A DNA stretch of 64,000 nucleotides. It comes from Thunnus maccoyii. Taxonomy: Eukaryota > Chordata > Actinopteri > Scombriformes > Scombridae. Shown in pieces: positions 8,553-22,725 of this stretch. Each line of letters starts with the position of its first letter. Within the stretch, counting starts at the first letter, position 1. Location: NCBI RefSeq assembly GCF_910596095.1, contig NC_056535.1, positions 22,460,505 through 22,524,504 on the forward strand. Direction: 5' to 3'. The notes beneath the pieces were generated by a model that saw only the letters and a list, made by a program, of their open reading frames with translations, had not been told where the DNA came from and ran no database searches. The position numbers were made by a program, and so were the translations under genes.

Positions 8553-11500
8553 TCAGTCATTGATTTGCCCAGCTGACGGGCCTCTGCCGGTGTCTTTGGC
8601 AGTGCTTTGGAGCCTCCGGGTGTTTGGCACCTGTCATCTTCACTTCAGGCCGAGATGGAAACACAGTAAATTTCTCATATTTAGTTGACTATCCTTAAGC
8701 TAAATATGGGGGTTTAGACCTGGATAACCTTTAGTGTGTCTTATTAAAAAAAAAAGATAAAATTTTGAAAAGACAGCAGGTTTGTCTAACCTGTCATAAC
8801 CAAACTGTATTGTATGTGGATGTGTAGGAACATAGCATTTATTTATAAGGTTATAGTAATGAGATTGATTATAGACACAATTGCAGATTGACAGCTCTAC
8901 TAATTTGGGCCCATTTTGTACTTTGGATCTGTTTGCCTTGGTTAATGCCCAGGGGAATTGCACCACCCCTTAAAATCCTTTGGGCCCACGAGCTCAGAGC
9001 CTCCTGCCCAACTATTTAGCAGCACTTCCATAAAATATTTCTGTACATTTTCCACCTCTCCATCATTTCCTTTATTTCTGTGGTTCGACAATTAATCCTG
9101 TGATGGTTTGCTCGTAAACCCATGCTGGACACCATTGAAGTAGAGCTTGGATTCTGATGGCTTCATTCACTGGCATATGTGTGTTAGTGTGGATAAGCAC
9201 ATTTTGCCAAATGCAACACAAAGTGAACCGGCCATGACAATGAGTAAAGTTGTCTCCCATTTGAACTCCCAAACCTACAATCAAAGCACCATGATTTATT
9301 TGTGACCATAGTACACCCCACTACTACTCATTATTCATACTTTCAGCGTTAATTTGCCTTGTTCTCCGGGGCTTCATTTGTTGGTTGAAGGTCCTAATTT
9401 ATTGACCTTTAACGTGATAATGTAAGTGTTTTTATGGAGCTAGTGGTTAAATCATTGACTGAATGAGATCAGAAATGAATACCATCTTAGCAGTTACAAT
9501 ATATTTCATCCAAAATGCATGCGTGCATACACACACACACATCCACAAACACACTTTCCTTTCCCCTGTCTTGGCCCGGTACATTAGTATGTGTGGTTCT
9601 TTCATTGCCAAAATCATCAGTAGATATCTTCAAGCGTGGAGCTGTATGAATGCTCTTTTTCCCTCCTTCCACAATATGATGTGTTTCCTTTTTTGTGTGT
9701 GTTTTGATCCCTCTCTTGCGGCCAAGCTGTGCTGTGGTGAGGCGCGGGTTCGAGTGGCGCTCCTGTGTTATTTTTGGCAGCAGCAGTGGTTGGTGGCTGT
9801 TGAGGAGAGAGGAGACAGAAGGGGGATAGCATGAAGCCCAAAACCAAGGCTGTTTAAGGGATTTCTGTCTGAAGGAATTGCTTTGTAATGATCAGAGGCT
9901 CATTACGGATGTGTGTGTAGCCATGCATGCATACACACACACACACACACACACACACGCTCAGAATAAGGCTGGCATCCACATTTGTTCATTTAACACT
10001 TCACAAACACCTCATATACATGTTCTCAATTATAGACCACACACTCAGAGATTCTAAATTGCTTAACATGTGAAATGCTTCGTAGAATCAGTGCCGTCCA
10101 TATATGATTGAACTGGCATTTAACTCTGCCAGCAAATATACATATCTGTCCTTATTTATTTTTCAAAGTCACTCCGCTCCTGTCACATGGGAACTATTTC
10201 TTGTTTGTCAACCACTTTGTTAATGCTCTCTCTCCTCTGTGGGAGTCAGACTGAGACATGCCGCCTGCTCAGGCAACATGCAGTGTCAGACATTCACGCT
10301 CCTCCCTCTACGCCTCTGAAAACATCATTTGAAAAAGATTTTCTCCAACTCTATTCTTGGCCACAGATCAAGAGAACGTTATTACTCTACTTTATTTATT
10401 TATATATTGTGGTGGTAATGTGTGTGAATGTATGTGTGTACATATGTGTGTGTGTGTGTGTATGTGTGTGTGTGTGTGCGTATGTGTGCGGGTGAGTGAT
10501 ATGTAATGGTGTATGTATGTGTGTTAACCCACAAAGATATTTCAATTTCTTCAGAATATTAAATAAACATGCAGCAGCAGCAGCAGCTTCAGTGAAGCGC
10601 TGCCTGCCAGTGGGTTTTGGGTTGGATGGGTGGTGGTGCTGGTGGTGAAGGGGGAGAGGGGGTTTGTGGCCGTGGCTCAGGGGGGGTGAGGCAGCTCATG
10701 GTCAGGGCCCCCGCCGGACACACTGGCGCCTCGCGCTGGAGGACTTCTGAACCACCACACTCCTCCACCAAAACCCTGCCAACCCTGGCTCCCTGCTCCC
10801 GCTTCCAACCCAAATCACTCAGTTCTTTCTGCATTTTGACTCTCTCTCTTTCTCTCTCTGTCTGTCTCACTGTCTCTCTCTCTCTCTTCTCCTTCTTTCC
10901 TCTTTTTCCTTCTTCAGTTTCCTCACTCAGTTGATTCAGATCCAGATTCATTTGCTATTTGGCTTCCTTCTATTTTTCTCACTTACTGCTGTACTTTCAG
11001 CGGCAGGTCAATCTGATCTGTGTTTTCTCTACCTTTTCTTTCTGAGGCTTTTTTTTTGTTTGTTTGTTTTACATATCCACCGCCCCTTCTCCGCACTGTC
11101 TCTCTTAAATCCCTTCGCTTTAAATGTTCCAAGGAAGTATTTTGTGGCTTGCGCTAAAAAAAAAAAAAAAAGAAAGAAAGAAAGAAAGAAAGACAGAAAG
11201 CTGTATAAGGGCAGAATACCATCAAGATAGTAAGCATTTTTAAAAGGGAAGAATAGTTTATGGGTGCTCTAGATATTTGTAAGGGTATTAGGTTATAATG
11301 GGCCATCAATTTTCTAAATGTTTTTCCAACCATCTTTAAGGGATACGGGCCTATTCCTCTTGTCAATGAAAAAACGTTCCATTTCGGTCAAACTTAAGTA
11401 AACTATGCCAGCTTTACTGTCTTCAAATCTGCATGTGAGAGGGACTGAGTGTGCACACATCCAGGCAAATTACTCAGGTACAAGACAAACAAAAAAGAAA

Positions 11501-14500
11501 AAAAGAAAAATCATTGCAGGATACGAAGGAGTGAGGTCTGCACACTGTTAAGCTCCAAATAAATAATTGTATTCTCTTTTCAAATCTGCATGTAAAATGA
11601 ATATTTTTTAATTATTAGGACACGAACATTGTTGTTACATGATGATTTTAAGGGCAACATAGGAAATAATCGGGATCAGTGATGAAGGGCCAGAGTATGT
11701 ACTTCATCCGTGCCTTATGGGCAAATGCGGTTATTCAAAAAATCCTAACTGCACCTACTGTTGCGTATAATTGAATTATGGATGTCAAACATCTTAAGTA
11801 GAGTGGATATGTCTTTACATGTCACACATGCAATTTTCTTAACTTCATTTTCCCCTGGAAGCAATTTGTCATCCGGAGGCCATTAAATGGGAAGCATATT
11901 ATCTTTTTAAAGGGGCACAGAGTCACCCACAACCCTCCCACAGTTCCTATAAACAAAATGGCCTCATTTAGTGCCGCATTTGGTGCATTGGGCAGTAAGC
12001 GGAGTACTTTAAACTTTAAAGACAGCTTTAGCCTAGAAAAGCTGCGACATGTGTACAATTAGTGTTGGAAATATGAATAGCACTCAGAGTTTGTCGCTGC
12101 AAGTCAAACTTTTTGGTCAAAAGTGAAAGGGTGGTCTAACTTCCATCACCAATGTAATAATCAACAATCAGGAGAGATAGGAAGCAGTGCAGCAAGATAC
12201 AATGTTGTTGCATCAGCTAGACTTAAAGGCATGTTGCCACAACGTGAACTGAATTTAGTGCATAAATGAAGAAAAGCACATGAGGATAATTAATGAGGAT
12301 ACACATCTATTGTACTTTTTTGTAACATGGTGTTGTTTCCTTTCTTGACAATGTAAATGATGACTTGAAATGATAAGCAAAGTAGACATAAAGTATATCT
12401 GTGAGATAGCTTGACCTTTTTACCTCTTGCCCTTTCTTATCTGTTCTGTTTTCCCCTTTAACCCCTGTTTTATTTAAGCTGACCTCCTCTGCTCCTCAGG
12501 TCATGTTATGGTTCACTCAGGTCACTTTACCTTTCCCCTTTGCCAGAAAACCTTATCTTGTTTTTACTTATGGCCTGACTGCTGTGCCTCTGGGCGTGCT
12601 GACATTCTTTTCCCTTTCTTCCCCCGCTTTGCCACAGAGACCCAGTCACACCTGCAGACACCTGTGCTTTTGTCCTGCTTCGTGCCTCCCAAAAAACCCC
12701 TGCCCCTCCCTCAGTAGTGGGCACCCGTGCCTGTGGCTATGTCAGCACACTCCATTGTTTCACTCGACTATGCATTTAGGACCAGATAATAGCAAGAAAA
12801 AGAGATTCATTAGCATTTTGTTCACCACATCATGATGTATCCCCTTATTTTAAAGAGCTGGATTCTCTCAGGAAGTTGAAACTCCCTGGAGTAATTCATG
12901 AAGCGCAAGTTTGTGTAACTCATCAAGTCTTATGGCTAAAATAAACACTGCTGGAGTAAATGTATTAAAATTGCTTCTTTGTGTTAGTCGGGTTGGAAAT
13001 GGGCTGTGTGATGGCTTTAACAGGTGTGTCTGGGATCTGCTGTAATAACTTTTTTTAGCCTCTAACAAGTCTGTGTGTTGCCATGATTTGATTTTGTAAA
13101 TGGAGTACAGGGGCACAAGTGGGCAAGCCATATGGAACAGATTGTCCGGCTTCTGGTTTTGCCCCTATGTGTCACTCCATGTATATTTTTCTTTTTATGA
13201 CCTTATTTGAAGCAACACTTAATGTTTCCTGACTCTCTAAATAAAAGAAGTAAAAATAAAGTTAAGGCTACAGGGAGTGTATTTTAAAAAGGCAGAAAAA
13301 TACCAGTAGCAGCAGAGGTTTTAAAAGCCACTGACCATCTTCTTAATCCCCCCACCCTCACTCACTGGCCTGACACACCCCATTCCCCCTGTTTGCCTTT
13401 TATTTTGCGGACTCGACCGTGCGCCCACTTCAGACCACCATAAACATGTCGGTCCCTGATGACAGAGTCGGCCCCGGGACGTTTTATATAAATTGACCTC
13501 AAGTACAGCTCATTAGAAGCCCTAAATTGAAACCATGCAGCCCGGGAAGTGTAAATATTACAACAGGAGAATCGGTAGCTTCAGGGGGGTTCCAGCTGTA
13601 CAGGTCTCCTCTTCATGTCTGCCATGAAAATCCTTTATTTTCTATAGTTTTTTTTTTTTCCCATTGCACTTTTCTGTCTTCTAACTGGTTAGATAATGCA
13701 ATTTGAACATTTCTCTGAAATTGTTTTAAACGCTTATCATCCATTTAAAACATCACATCTTAGCCACTGTGGTTATTAACATATCGTTTAGATAGAATAA
13801 TTATTTGTCTGGCTCTATGTTAGACAGCACATCTGTTGCAGGCCTCATTTAGTCTTTCCTGAGGCTATCTCTCTTTTAATGCAGTGCGGGCAGTCCACCC
13901 ACCTCAAGTATTTTTATTAGTCTGCAAAAGCCTGAATGACCTGAAAGGAAACTGGACAGAAAGACACATAAGTGCCACTTGTCGTTACTTAACTTTACCT
14001 AACACAATGTCAAATTTGACAGAAAAAATGTTTGATGGTCAGCCCAGCTTCTCCTCTGCATTCGTATCTCCACATCATGTCTTTCGTCCTGCATCCTGCC
14101 TTAATTGGGGTCCTTTGTTTGACCGCCTCCCTCAATAAACAATACAACCACAGCTCCCCTGTCCTAATCCCCTCTTCTCCTCTATACGGACTCTGCTGGA
14201 GCATCGCTCTCAGTAATTACCCCTCTCAAGCTGGAGAGTGGAGTAATTGTCTTGAGTGTAACTACAGTGGCTCTCTGAAAGGGGGTCATTGTGTGGAGTT
14301 AAGACTTCACCTCAGTGGACGGCTTTGTTTGTGCTGCAAAAGATAATGAAAGTATTTGCTTGGCCATGTGAGGTGGAAATATAGTAAGATATGAAAAGCA
14401 CGGCAGTGAGTGAGGAGAGGTGAGCAGGGTGTGGAGGAGTGAGCTTCATGCTCAAAGAAAAAGCAGCTTTTCATTTAAGTCAAACTGACATCTCTCAATG

Positions 14501-14867
14501 TCTTTGTATACGAATAATACCAGCGAAGAAAAATGCTTTTTGGAATTTCTTTACTTTTAAAAGCACCAAAATTGTCACGATTCCACACCTTAACTCTTAC
14601 AACATGTATACCTTTACGAGGTTTCATGCTTTATCACTATTTACAGTATCTTATACACTCATTTCACAACAAATCAGAAAACTTTGGTAGTTCACCATCA
14701 CGAGCAAAATTGTGAGCAACAAATTAAGCTCTTATGTTTATGTTTCTTTTAACTGAAGCAACACAGACATCTTTTCATTGTGGAAAGTTACACAAAGTAG
14801 AGAAAATATGTGAAAAAAAGTAGAAAAATAACACACCTAACAATATCTATATATTGTTGTAAATATA
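8553..14867. other. Intergenic region downstream of sp7; microsatellites, no gene
   Basis: I find no gene. The stretch contains (CA)n at about 9932-9958, (GT)n at about 10436-10496, a CT-rich run at about 10840-10920, and an A/GAAA run at about 11155-11192. The 13430-13640 stretch has GC-balanced, low-repeat, motif-dense sequence of the kind seen in conserved non-coding elements, but I cannot test conservation. Open frames here are short and unlike any family I know. Confidence 0.5.
10436..10496. repeat. Imperfect (GT)n microsatellite
   Basis: Runs of GT are broken by ATGT and GCGT interruptions. Confidence 0.9.
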
Positions 14868-14869
14868 TA

Positions 14870-16365
<1,496 letters not shown>

Positions 16366-16367
16366 TA

Positions 16368-17265
16368 ATATGTACAGACATATAAAGGAGAAGCCCTTAT
16401 TAATCATTACTTTGCTAGGTGTGGAAGACTTCACAATTCAAAGATTATATAGAAATAGTACACACATCTAACCTCAAGATCTATAAATAAATCTTTAAAA
16501 CATAGTCCCAAACTCCATGTTATAACTAATAAATAGGAAAAATAAGTCTTAATTTAATGCATTTTATTTTCTTTTTGGCCAGCTTCAACTATCTCGCTTT
16601 TTTTTTTTTTCAGGCATTATATTTCCTGCAAGGTGCAAGATAATCTTCCATGTGTATAATTTAAGACATAAATTAGATTATTTATGTAAATATGAAATTA
16701 AATTAGACATAGTAAGAAGCAAACAGCAAACAAAAGTGAAATGCAAAACCTTTTACATCAAAATGTCTTTGGCAACAAGAAACAGTAAGTAAGACTGTCC
16801 ATTGATTGTTTCAAGAATAATGAATAAGTATCAAAGTACAGCTGTAAATCAGATTTTTCTCCTGGCATGCAATGCTCCATCAACTCCATCATCCTAACCA
16901 TAAGTCTCGTTCTAAAACTACTTTCCTTTTGCGGCTTCAGAGCTCTTTTCCTTCTGCTTTTGCAGATTAAATTTCCCCAGTGGTTTGTCTCATTTGAAAG
17001 GCAGAAAATGTGTGTAGGTTACAAAATGTGTGCATGAGCGTGTTTACTTATACGTGTGTGTGCAGACATACTTTTGTGTTTGTGCTTGCATGCATGTTTG
17101 CATTATATAGGCTTACACATTTCTTCATACTTCTTTCTGTGCATGTACGCATGTTATATTTGTGTGCATATACACGCTGGCATGGTGGCTTAATATTGTG
17201 CGTGTGTTGAGTTTGTGTGCCCGCAAACATTTGTGCATTGATGTATGTTTGCAGGCTCTCTTATA

Positions 17266-17304
<39 letters not shown>

Positions 17305-17421
17305 TCCAGAGGAAATGAAGTGATTGCTACCTGCAACATGCTTAGTCATTTATTATATCAAGTCTTTTCAAACATGATCTGATCTCCTTTGTATGTCTTG
17401 AAACAAAATACTGCCCTTTTT
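16368..17421. other. Intergenic between Tc1 element and sp7 3' end
   Basis: AT-rich, with a long TG-rich tract at about 17000-17300 that includes (GT)n at 17266-17302. No gene signal. Confidence 0.6.
17266..17302. repeat. (GT)n microsatellite
   Basis: Uninterrupted GT repeat about 200 bp past the sp7 stop codon on the minus strand. Confidence 0.9.
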
Positions 17422-17427
17422 TTTATT
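17422..17427 (-). terminator. Possible sp7 polyadenylation signal
   Basis: AATAAA on the minus strand, about 77 bp past the stop. This would give a very short 3' UTR. A longer transcript using signals further left is equally possible. Confidence 0.25.
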
Positions 17428-17503
17428 TAAAAGGTCAATTTTTCACCATAAAAAACTAACCCACCATGTTTCAAAATATCACTGGATACAACACTGAGTG
17501 AAG

Positions 17504-18853
17504 TCAGATCTCCAACAGTCCGCTGCTGTTCTCCACTCCATTAGGTGTGCCAGTCTTCTCATCTCCGTTGGTGATTGGGTCAGCGACAGCGTTGGTGGGC
17601 ACAGCGCTGGTGTTGAGCTCTGCAGTCTCTTCACTCCGGGGATCTGTGTCTCCCTCCACAGCTACAGCTTTTCCCTGCAATGCAGAATCTGCGTGGGTCT
17701 TCTGGTGCTTTGAGAGGTGGTCGCTGCGCGTGAAACGCTTGTTGCACAGTAGACAGGTGAACTTCTTCTCCCGTGTGTGGGTGCGCACGTGCCTCTCCAG
17801 TTCGTCCGAGCGGGTGAAACGCTTCCCGCAGAACAGCCAGTTGCACACAAAGGGCCTCTCGCCAGTGTGCCAGCGCAGGTGGGCTTTGAGGTGGGAGGCC
17901 TTGCCGTAGACCTTCCCACAGCCTGGGATGTGGCAGCTGTGGACTGGCTTCTTCCTCAGGGATGCGGCTGAGGCCCCCAGCCTCTCCAGCTCCTGGCAGT
18001 TGGGGCAGTCACATGAAGACCTGGTGGGTGCTCCCCCTCCGCTGTAGCCCCCTGATCCCCTTGCAGGCTTTAGGCCCATGGGACTCTCAATCAGCCCTGC
18101 ACTTGGCACAGGCTTGGGCTTGTACATGTCCTGGGGCAGCATGTGCTGAGAGGGCTGGAGGAGGTGAGAGGAGGAGCCCAGTCCCACAGAGGGGTAAGGA
18201 GCTGGGTTTAGAGGCGTAAAATCGGTGCTGTAACTGGGCAGCTGTGGGCTAAGGGAAGCCTGTGGCGCCACAGGCTGCAGGGAGGCCTGGAGACCTCCAT
18301 CTGCCTGGGGCTGGGTTGCTGACAGCCAGTTGGAGTTGGGGTGGACATCCCACCAGGAGGATGTGGCATTAGCTGGGGCAGCAGTAATGCCAGGATGGAT
18401 ACCGGCTTTATACCAGGAGCCGTAAGGGTGCGTCATATCCAGCGAGGTATAGACACTGGTGAGGCAGTCTGCCGTAGCGTGGGCCTTGGACACTAAAAGA
18501 GACGGGTCCTGGGAGACAGAGGTCTGGAAGGAGTGGGAGAAAGGGTTATATTCTGTAGTGTAGCCTCCGGCTGAAGGAGGGGGGCTTCCAGTGGGGGTGA
18601 GCAGCCCGCCACCTCCTCCTCCTCCAGCTGTGGTGAAGGAGCCAGTGTAGGAGTCCGCCAGGCCACTGCCGTCTGCGGTCCGTCCGTTTTTAGCTGTCTG
18701 AAGGTCAGAGGTCATGTTGTAGGGCTTCTTTACTGGAGTGGTGCTGCCGGTCTTACCGGGTGTAGCTGAATCCCTGACTGGGCTGGTGCTTCCAAACTTG
18801 TTACAGGTAGCAGTTAACATAGCCAGAGGACTGGAGCCATAGCGTGCGTCTTC
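17504..18853 (-). CDS. sp7: sp7 coding exon 2 (449 codons plus stop)
   Basis: The acceptor is CTCCTCCTCCTCAG ending at 18854. The exon begins [13 protein letters not shown] and ends at TGA 17504-17506. An open frame extends six codons further, to an ATG at 18871, but those codons are the pyrimidine tract of the intron, so that ATG is not the start. Confidence 0.96.
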   Translation of the reverse strand, partial: EDARYGSSPLAMLTATCNKFGSTSPVRDSATPGKTGSTTPVKKPYNMTSDLQTAKNGRTADGSGLADSYTGSFTTAGGGGGGGLLTPTGSPPPSAGGYTTEYNPFSHSFQTSVSQDPSLLVSKAHATADCLTSVYTSLDMTHPYGSWYKAGIHPGITAAPANATSSWWDVHPNSNWLSATQPQADGGLQASLQPVAPQASLSPQLPSYSTDFTPLNPAPYPSVGLGSSSHLLQPSQHMLPQDMYKPKPVPSAGLIESPMGLKPARGSGGYSGGGAPTRSSCDCPNCQELERLGASAASLRKKPVHSCHIPGCGKVYGKASHLKAHLRWHTGERPFVCNWLFCGKRFTRSDELERHVRTHTREKKFTCLLCNKRFTRSDHLSKHQKTHADSALQGKAVAVEGDTDPRSEETAELNTSAVPTNAVADPITNGDEKTGTPNGVENSSGLLEI

Positions 18854-20478
18854 CTGAGGAGGAGGAGACAAGGAGGAAAATGAGACTGTCTGTCTGCAGG
18901 AAATGGCTGCTTGCTGCTGCTGCTTCTGTCAGTGTCAACTCTAATAAAAAACGTATGTCTGACTGCCACCGCTGGCTTTTCCTGCTCTCTCCGTTTTCAA
19001 AGTGGTCAGGGCAATTTCAAGCAGTGAATGTTTACGCTTGGGAAGGTTCTGCTCTGCTCAGCAAAGGAGGAATTCCCTCGTTCTTTTGTTTCACTTAAAC
19101 CACTGTCTGCGAGTTATTCTTAATTTTGCATTGATGTTTACTTTTAGGTTTTTTTTCCACCTGTCTCCGCAATCCCCAACATCCATAAATATAAGTGACG
19201 CACTACTAACTGTAATGTCCCAGTTATAGCAGACACAGACATCTTGTTAAACGTGTTTATTTCAACATGGATAATGGTACATTGTTACACAGCGTCTTGC
19301 CATTTATCTTCTCATTTTCTGATAGATTTAAGTGTATGCGTGTTTTTTTCCTGTAAACATTAAGAAAATTTAGCTGCCAGTTTAGAAGATTTTCTATTTT
19401 TCAAGTCAACATGTTCTTGGATATCTGAAACAGAATCTATTTAATTTGACATAAAAATGTCTTTACATTAGTACCTCTTTTTTTCTAGTATTTTACTTTT
19501 CCTTGTGGCAAGTCACCAAACACCAAAGCCCTGCATATCATAGGCGTTATGTCTTTCTATCATAGGCGTTATGTCTTTCTATCTGTCACCACACACTGTA
19601 CACGTGGATGTAACTATTGAGAATCACTGTTATATTCCTATAATATTTCTATAGAAATTTGCAGTGCGTCTGCAGTACTGATGTTACTCTTATTTAAATG
19701 GTTCATTATCTGTTGTGGTACCACTGTAAGACCCTTATGATTATGGTTAAGCTGTAAAGTCTGTAAAGTGGAATTTTTTTCTTCTTTTCTTCAGTGTAGC
19801 TCTATTTAATCCTAGCCTCTAACTTTGAATATTTGTATTTTAAAAAAAACCCAAAAAAAACATCTGCTTAAATATTCTCATAACTGTAAGACTCAGACTA
19901 TGGTCTTTCCATGCAGTGACTCCCTATTTAAGGGTGATTAGTGGTTATTTCCTTCTCATGCAAGAAGCCCTCATCCATTTTCACATTATTAACGCTTCAT
20001 CACAGACTTAAAGATCTCAATAGTTTGTGTCTGTTTATTTCTTGCATCCCACCACAGTCTCAGCTTGTGGTAACAGGAGTCAACTTTTTGATTCAAATGG
20101 TATTATCCTTTTTTTTTGGCCTGCTTTTTGAATAAGGAGTAACCCTGGAGAAAGTGCAAGTATGGGCTTTTGCAAAAATGAAGAGATGTTAACAAACAAA
20201 GTTTCATGTTACTGAGCCAAACAAACTCTGTCAGCAGCTTAGCGTTAAGTTTATTTAAATCCCGTATATCACTAAGGCCAAACCATACTCGTCATCATCC
20301 ACATTATAATTTTCAATGCCCTGTTTATATTCAGTCTTATACTTCCAAATAAACTCTTGCGGGAATTTCAACATCATTCACATCAAAATATGTTGGGTTT
20401 GTATGAAGAAGAAGAATTAAAAAGAAAATCAAATATACTTACAATTACATTCCCTACCTCCAGAATAGATGCGGCCAT
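17504..20478 (-). CDS. sp7: sp7 (osterix) gene, two coding exons, 456 aa
   Basis: Exon 1 (20458-20478) plus exon 2 (17504-18853) give 1371 nt, 456 codons plus stop; human SP7 is 431 aa. Sp7 is a nuclear zinc-finger transcription factor required for osteoblast differentiation, acting downstream of Runx2. Visible parts: N-terminal SPLAML motif of the Sp family (about residues 14-19); a Ser/Gly/Pro-rich activation region; a region close to human SP7 around [20 protein letters not shown]; the buttonhead box CDCPNC (288-293); three C2H2 fingers at about 314-336, 344-366 and 374-394 with TGERPFV and TREKKFT linkers; and the C-terminal LLEI shared with human SP7. It is complete, with no frameshift. 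Sp1 and other Sp members lack this N-terminal region and C-terminus. Confidence 0.97.
19539..19582. repeat. Perfect 22-bp tandem duplication in sp7 intron 1
   Basis: The unit beginning CATAGGCGTTATG occurs at 19539-19560 and again at 19561-19582 without a mismatch. It is a recent replication-slippage event. Confidence 0.95.
20458..20478 (-). CDS. sp7: sp7 coding exon 1 (7 codons)
   Basis: ATG at 20478-20476 opens MAASILE and is followed directly by the donor GTAGGG. Human SP7 begins MASSLLE and is also encoded with a very short first coding exon. The intron (18854-20457) is phase 0. Confidence 0.92.
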
Positions 20479-21100
20479 CCCTGAGAAACAAAATCCTAAG
20501 GAAGCTGAGGGGAGCGGGAGAAGCGCAGCTCTGAGTCCCGGGACAGTTTGGAAGAAGTTGGGCACTAACGCGGGGAAGTGTTTTGAGGCACGGGGAGCCC
20601 GCCCCCTAATTACAGGCTACGGGCTCTTTGAAGACTCGCTGAGAAGCAATAAAAACCGTGCAATGGAGGAAAATGGAAGGAGATTGGTGGATAAAAGAGG
20701 ACATCCCACCTCCCCAAACTGAGAGTGTCGAATCATTTCTCAAGATAAATGCATGAATGGGTTACTCATCAATCACCATGTGGACATTATTTCAATTTCA
20801 CTGGCATTATTTTTTCCACTGGGATTAGTCCAGTGGAGTCTGACGCATCATCTCGCAGAGAGTTATCTAGCCGCATTTCTCCAAAAAGATTCATGGTAGA
20901 GGCATGCTATCAATTGTATGCATGAGATTAGACACATTACTATAGGGGGGGACTGTAAATAAAGAAGTGAGAAGTAACTAAAACACCCTCCCGGTTTTCT
21001 GTGAGAGAGGAAAAATAACAAAAGAACATCTAGCCTCGGCCTACGCCACATAAATCACAAAAATTAAGCTGACCGAGTCTGTGGTTTCCGTTCGAGATTT
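20479..21100 (-). promoter_or_regulatory. sp7: sp7 5' UTR and proximal promoter, with GC box, TAATTA and RUNX-type sites
   Basis: A GC box (GCCCGCCCC, about 20597-20606) touches a homeodomain core TAATTA (20607-20612), about 120 bp upstream of the start codon. A RUNX consensus TGTGGTTT lies at 20.6 kb plus about 0.5 kb (21080-21087). Runx2, Dlx5 and Sp factors are established regulators of Sp7 in mammals. That these copies act is inference. No clear TATA box was seen. Confidence 0.45.
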
Positions 21101-22611
21101 TATTATTCTGGTTTCAACCCTCTCTCTGTTTCCAATATTCTTAAATGCAGTTAACTGCTTTTTTAGACATTAACTGTGATGGTTAAAGAGGCTGAGCTAC
21201 AGAGACAGGCGAAGAAGAAAAGGATCAAGTCATTAAATAAAATAAAGAGCAGATTATGGCATCAAATAAAGTGAATTCAAACGGCGCATTCACGAGGGGG
21301 AAAAGACTGTTTCCTCAAGTTTGATTTTAAAAAAAAGAGAGAGAAAAAAATGAAGGATGAACAGAAAGTTTGAAAATGTCAAAAAATATTTAGTCTTACC
21401 CAGTTGTAGAGTGGTGGTTAAAAATAGTCAAATATCTGTCTGTCATAGTTTATTTTCTATCGTGAGTCTGGAATAAAAATCTTTTAGAGGAAAATGTGAA
21501 AATATGTATTGGCCTAATTTTGCTGATTTACCAATTTAGAATGTATTTTATCTCCAAACTGCTTGCATGCAGTTAATATGGCTTTTTGCTTTCTTAAACT
21601 TGCTATACACTATTTTATAATTATTTTATATTTTATTTATAAAATTCATCCTAGTCAAAGCAAACACATGAAAATTATTTAACTTTTAATTTGTTTGAAA
21701 AAAAGATACAGCACAGTTAAAGTCAGGAATGCATACAAGACAAACCATCCGCATCTTTACTTTTCATTTTTATTGCAGTATTTTACATATATATCAAATA
21801 TTCATACACATCATAGTAAAAACAGGAAAGTTTATGTCAGTTATATTAAAAATGTGGTCACAGAAAACATTCATTTTAAACAAATTTGTTCCTATAGAGT
21901 GTAAGAGCAATGTTACAATACAGGAAGAAGAAAAGGAATAATCCTTATGTTTGTTTGTTTTTTTCAGACAAACAAGACTAACCAATACTAATTAGGATAT
22001 TTGGGGGGCTAAATCTGTATTTAATGAGAATAATAAGCTGTTAATTCAAAAGTTTAAACTCATGCATCTTAATATGTTCTTATTGAGCTGTGTGATATGT
22101 TTGAAGTGAAGATAAATGTCATAAGATGGCAAAATAATTTGTTTTTCAATCAACAGCGTTCATCGGATTTCTTAGCTGAAAGGTCATGTTCATTTTGACG
22201 GACTTCATTTATTGGTTGAAAGCTGAGTCAAAAACTCAACTTTCAGTCAGCACAAGACCGATTCTCAGCGCCTTTTTGTGGGCGTCTCGTTTTCTGAAGG
22301 AGAGCACAGAAGATTAAAATTGTTGTCAAAAATAAACATATAATTTCTGTCCTTATTTTCTCCTCAATTACAGGGCATGGTCAGAGCTGGGCTTGTCGTT
22401 CTGGAGAGTCTGGCCCTCACATGAACACAGCGGCTATATTTGGCAGTCTGCTCTCCAACTGACCTTCATTGCTTTATTTTCTTATTCCAGGAGGGGTGTG
22501 AGTAGAAGAACAAAGGATGCTACATGCAGTAGTTTACACTGTCACACACTCCTACGGGATTGTGCTCTCTGCAGTCATATAAACCTCACATCAAACTGAA
22601 GATAACACCTG

Positions 22612-22674
<63 letters not shown>

Positions 22675-22675
22675 G

Positions 22676-22725
<50 letters not shown>

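Noticed and set aside
9725-9770. GGTTCGAGT, a T-loop-like word suggesting a tRNA
   Set aside because: No matching acceptor, D or anticodon stems around it.
17547-18219. Frames on the plus strand opposite sp7 exon 2
   Set aside because: Shadows of the sp7 coding sequence.
18854-18871. In-frame ATG just upstream of sp7 exon 2
   Set aside because: These codons are the pyrimidine tract and AG of the intron. The conserved start MAASILE is in the separate exon at 20458-20478.
20357-20722. 121-codon plus-strand frame over sp7 exon 1
   Set aside because: It is antisense to the sp7 first exon and promoter, resembles no family, and its length is explained by the GC-rich promoter part.
22218-22248. 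Small hairpin considered as a microRNA precursor
   Set aside because: Stem of only about 11 bp with a mismatch and a tiny loop, far below precursor length.
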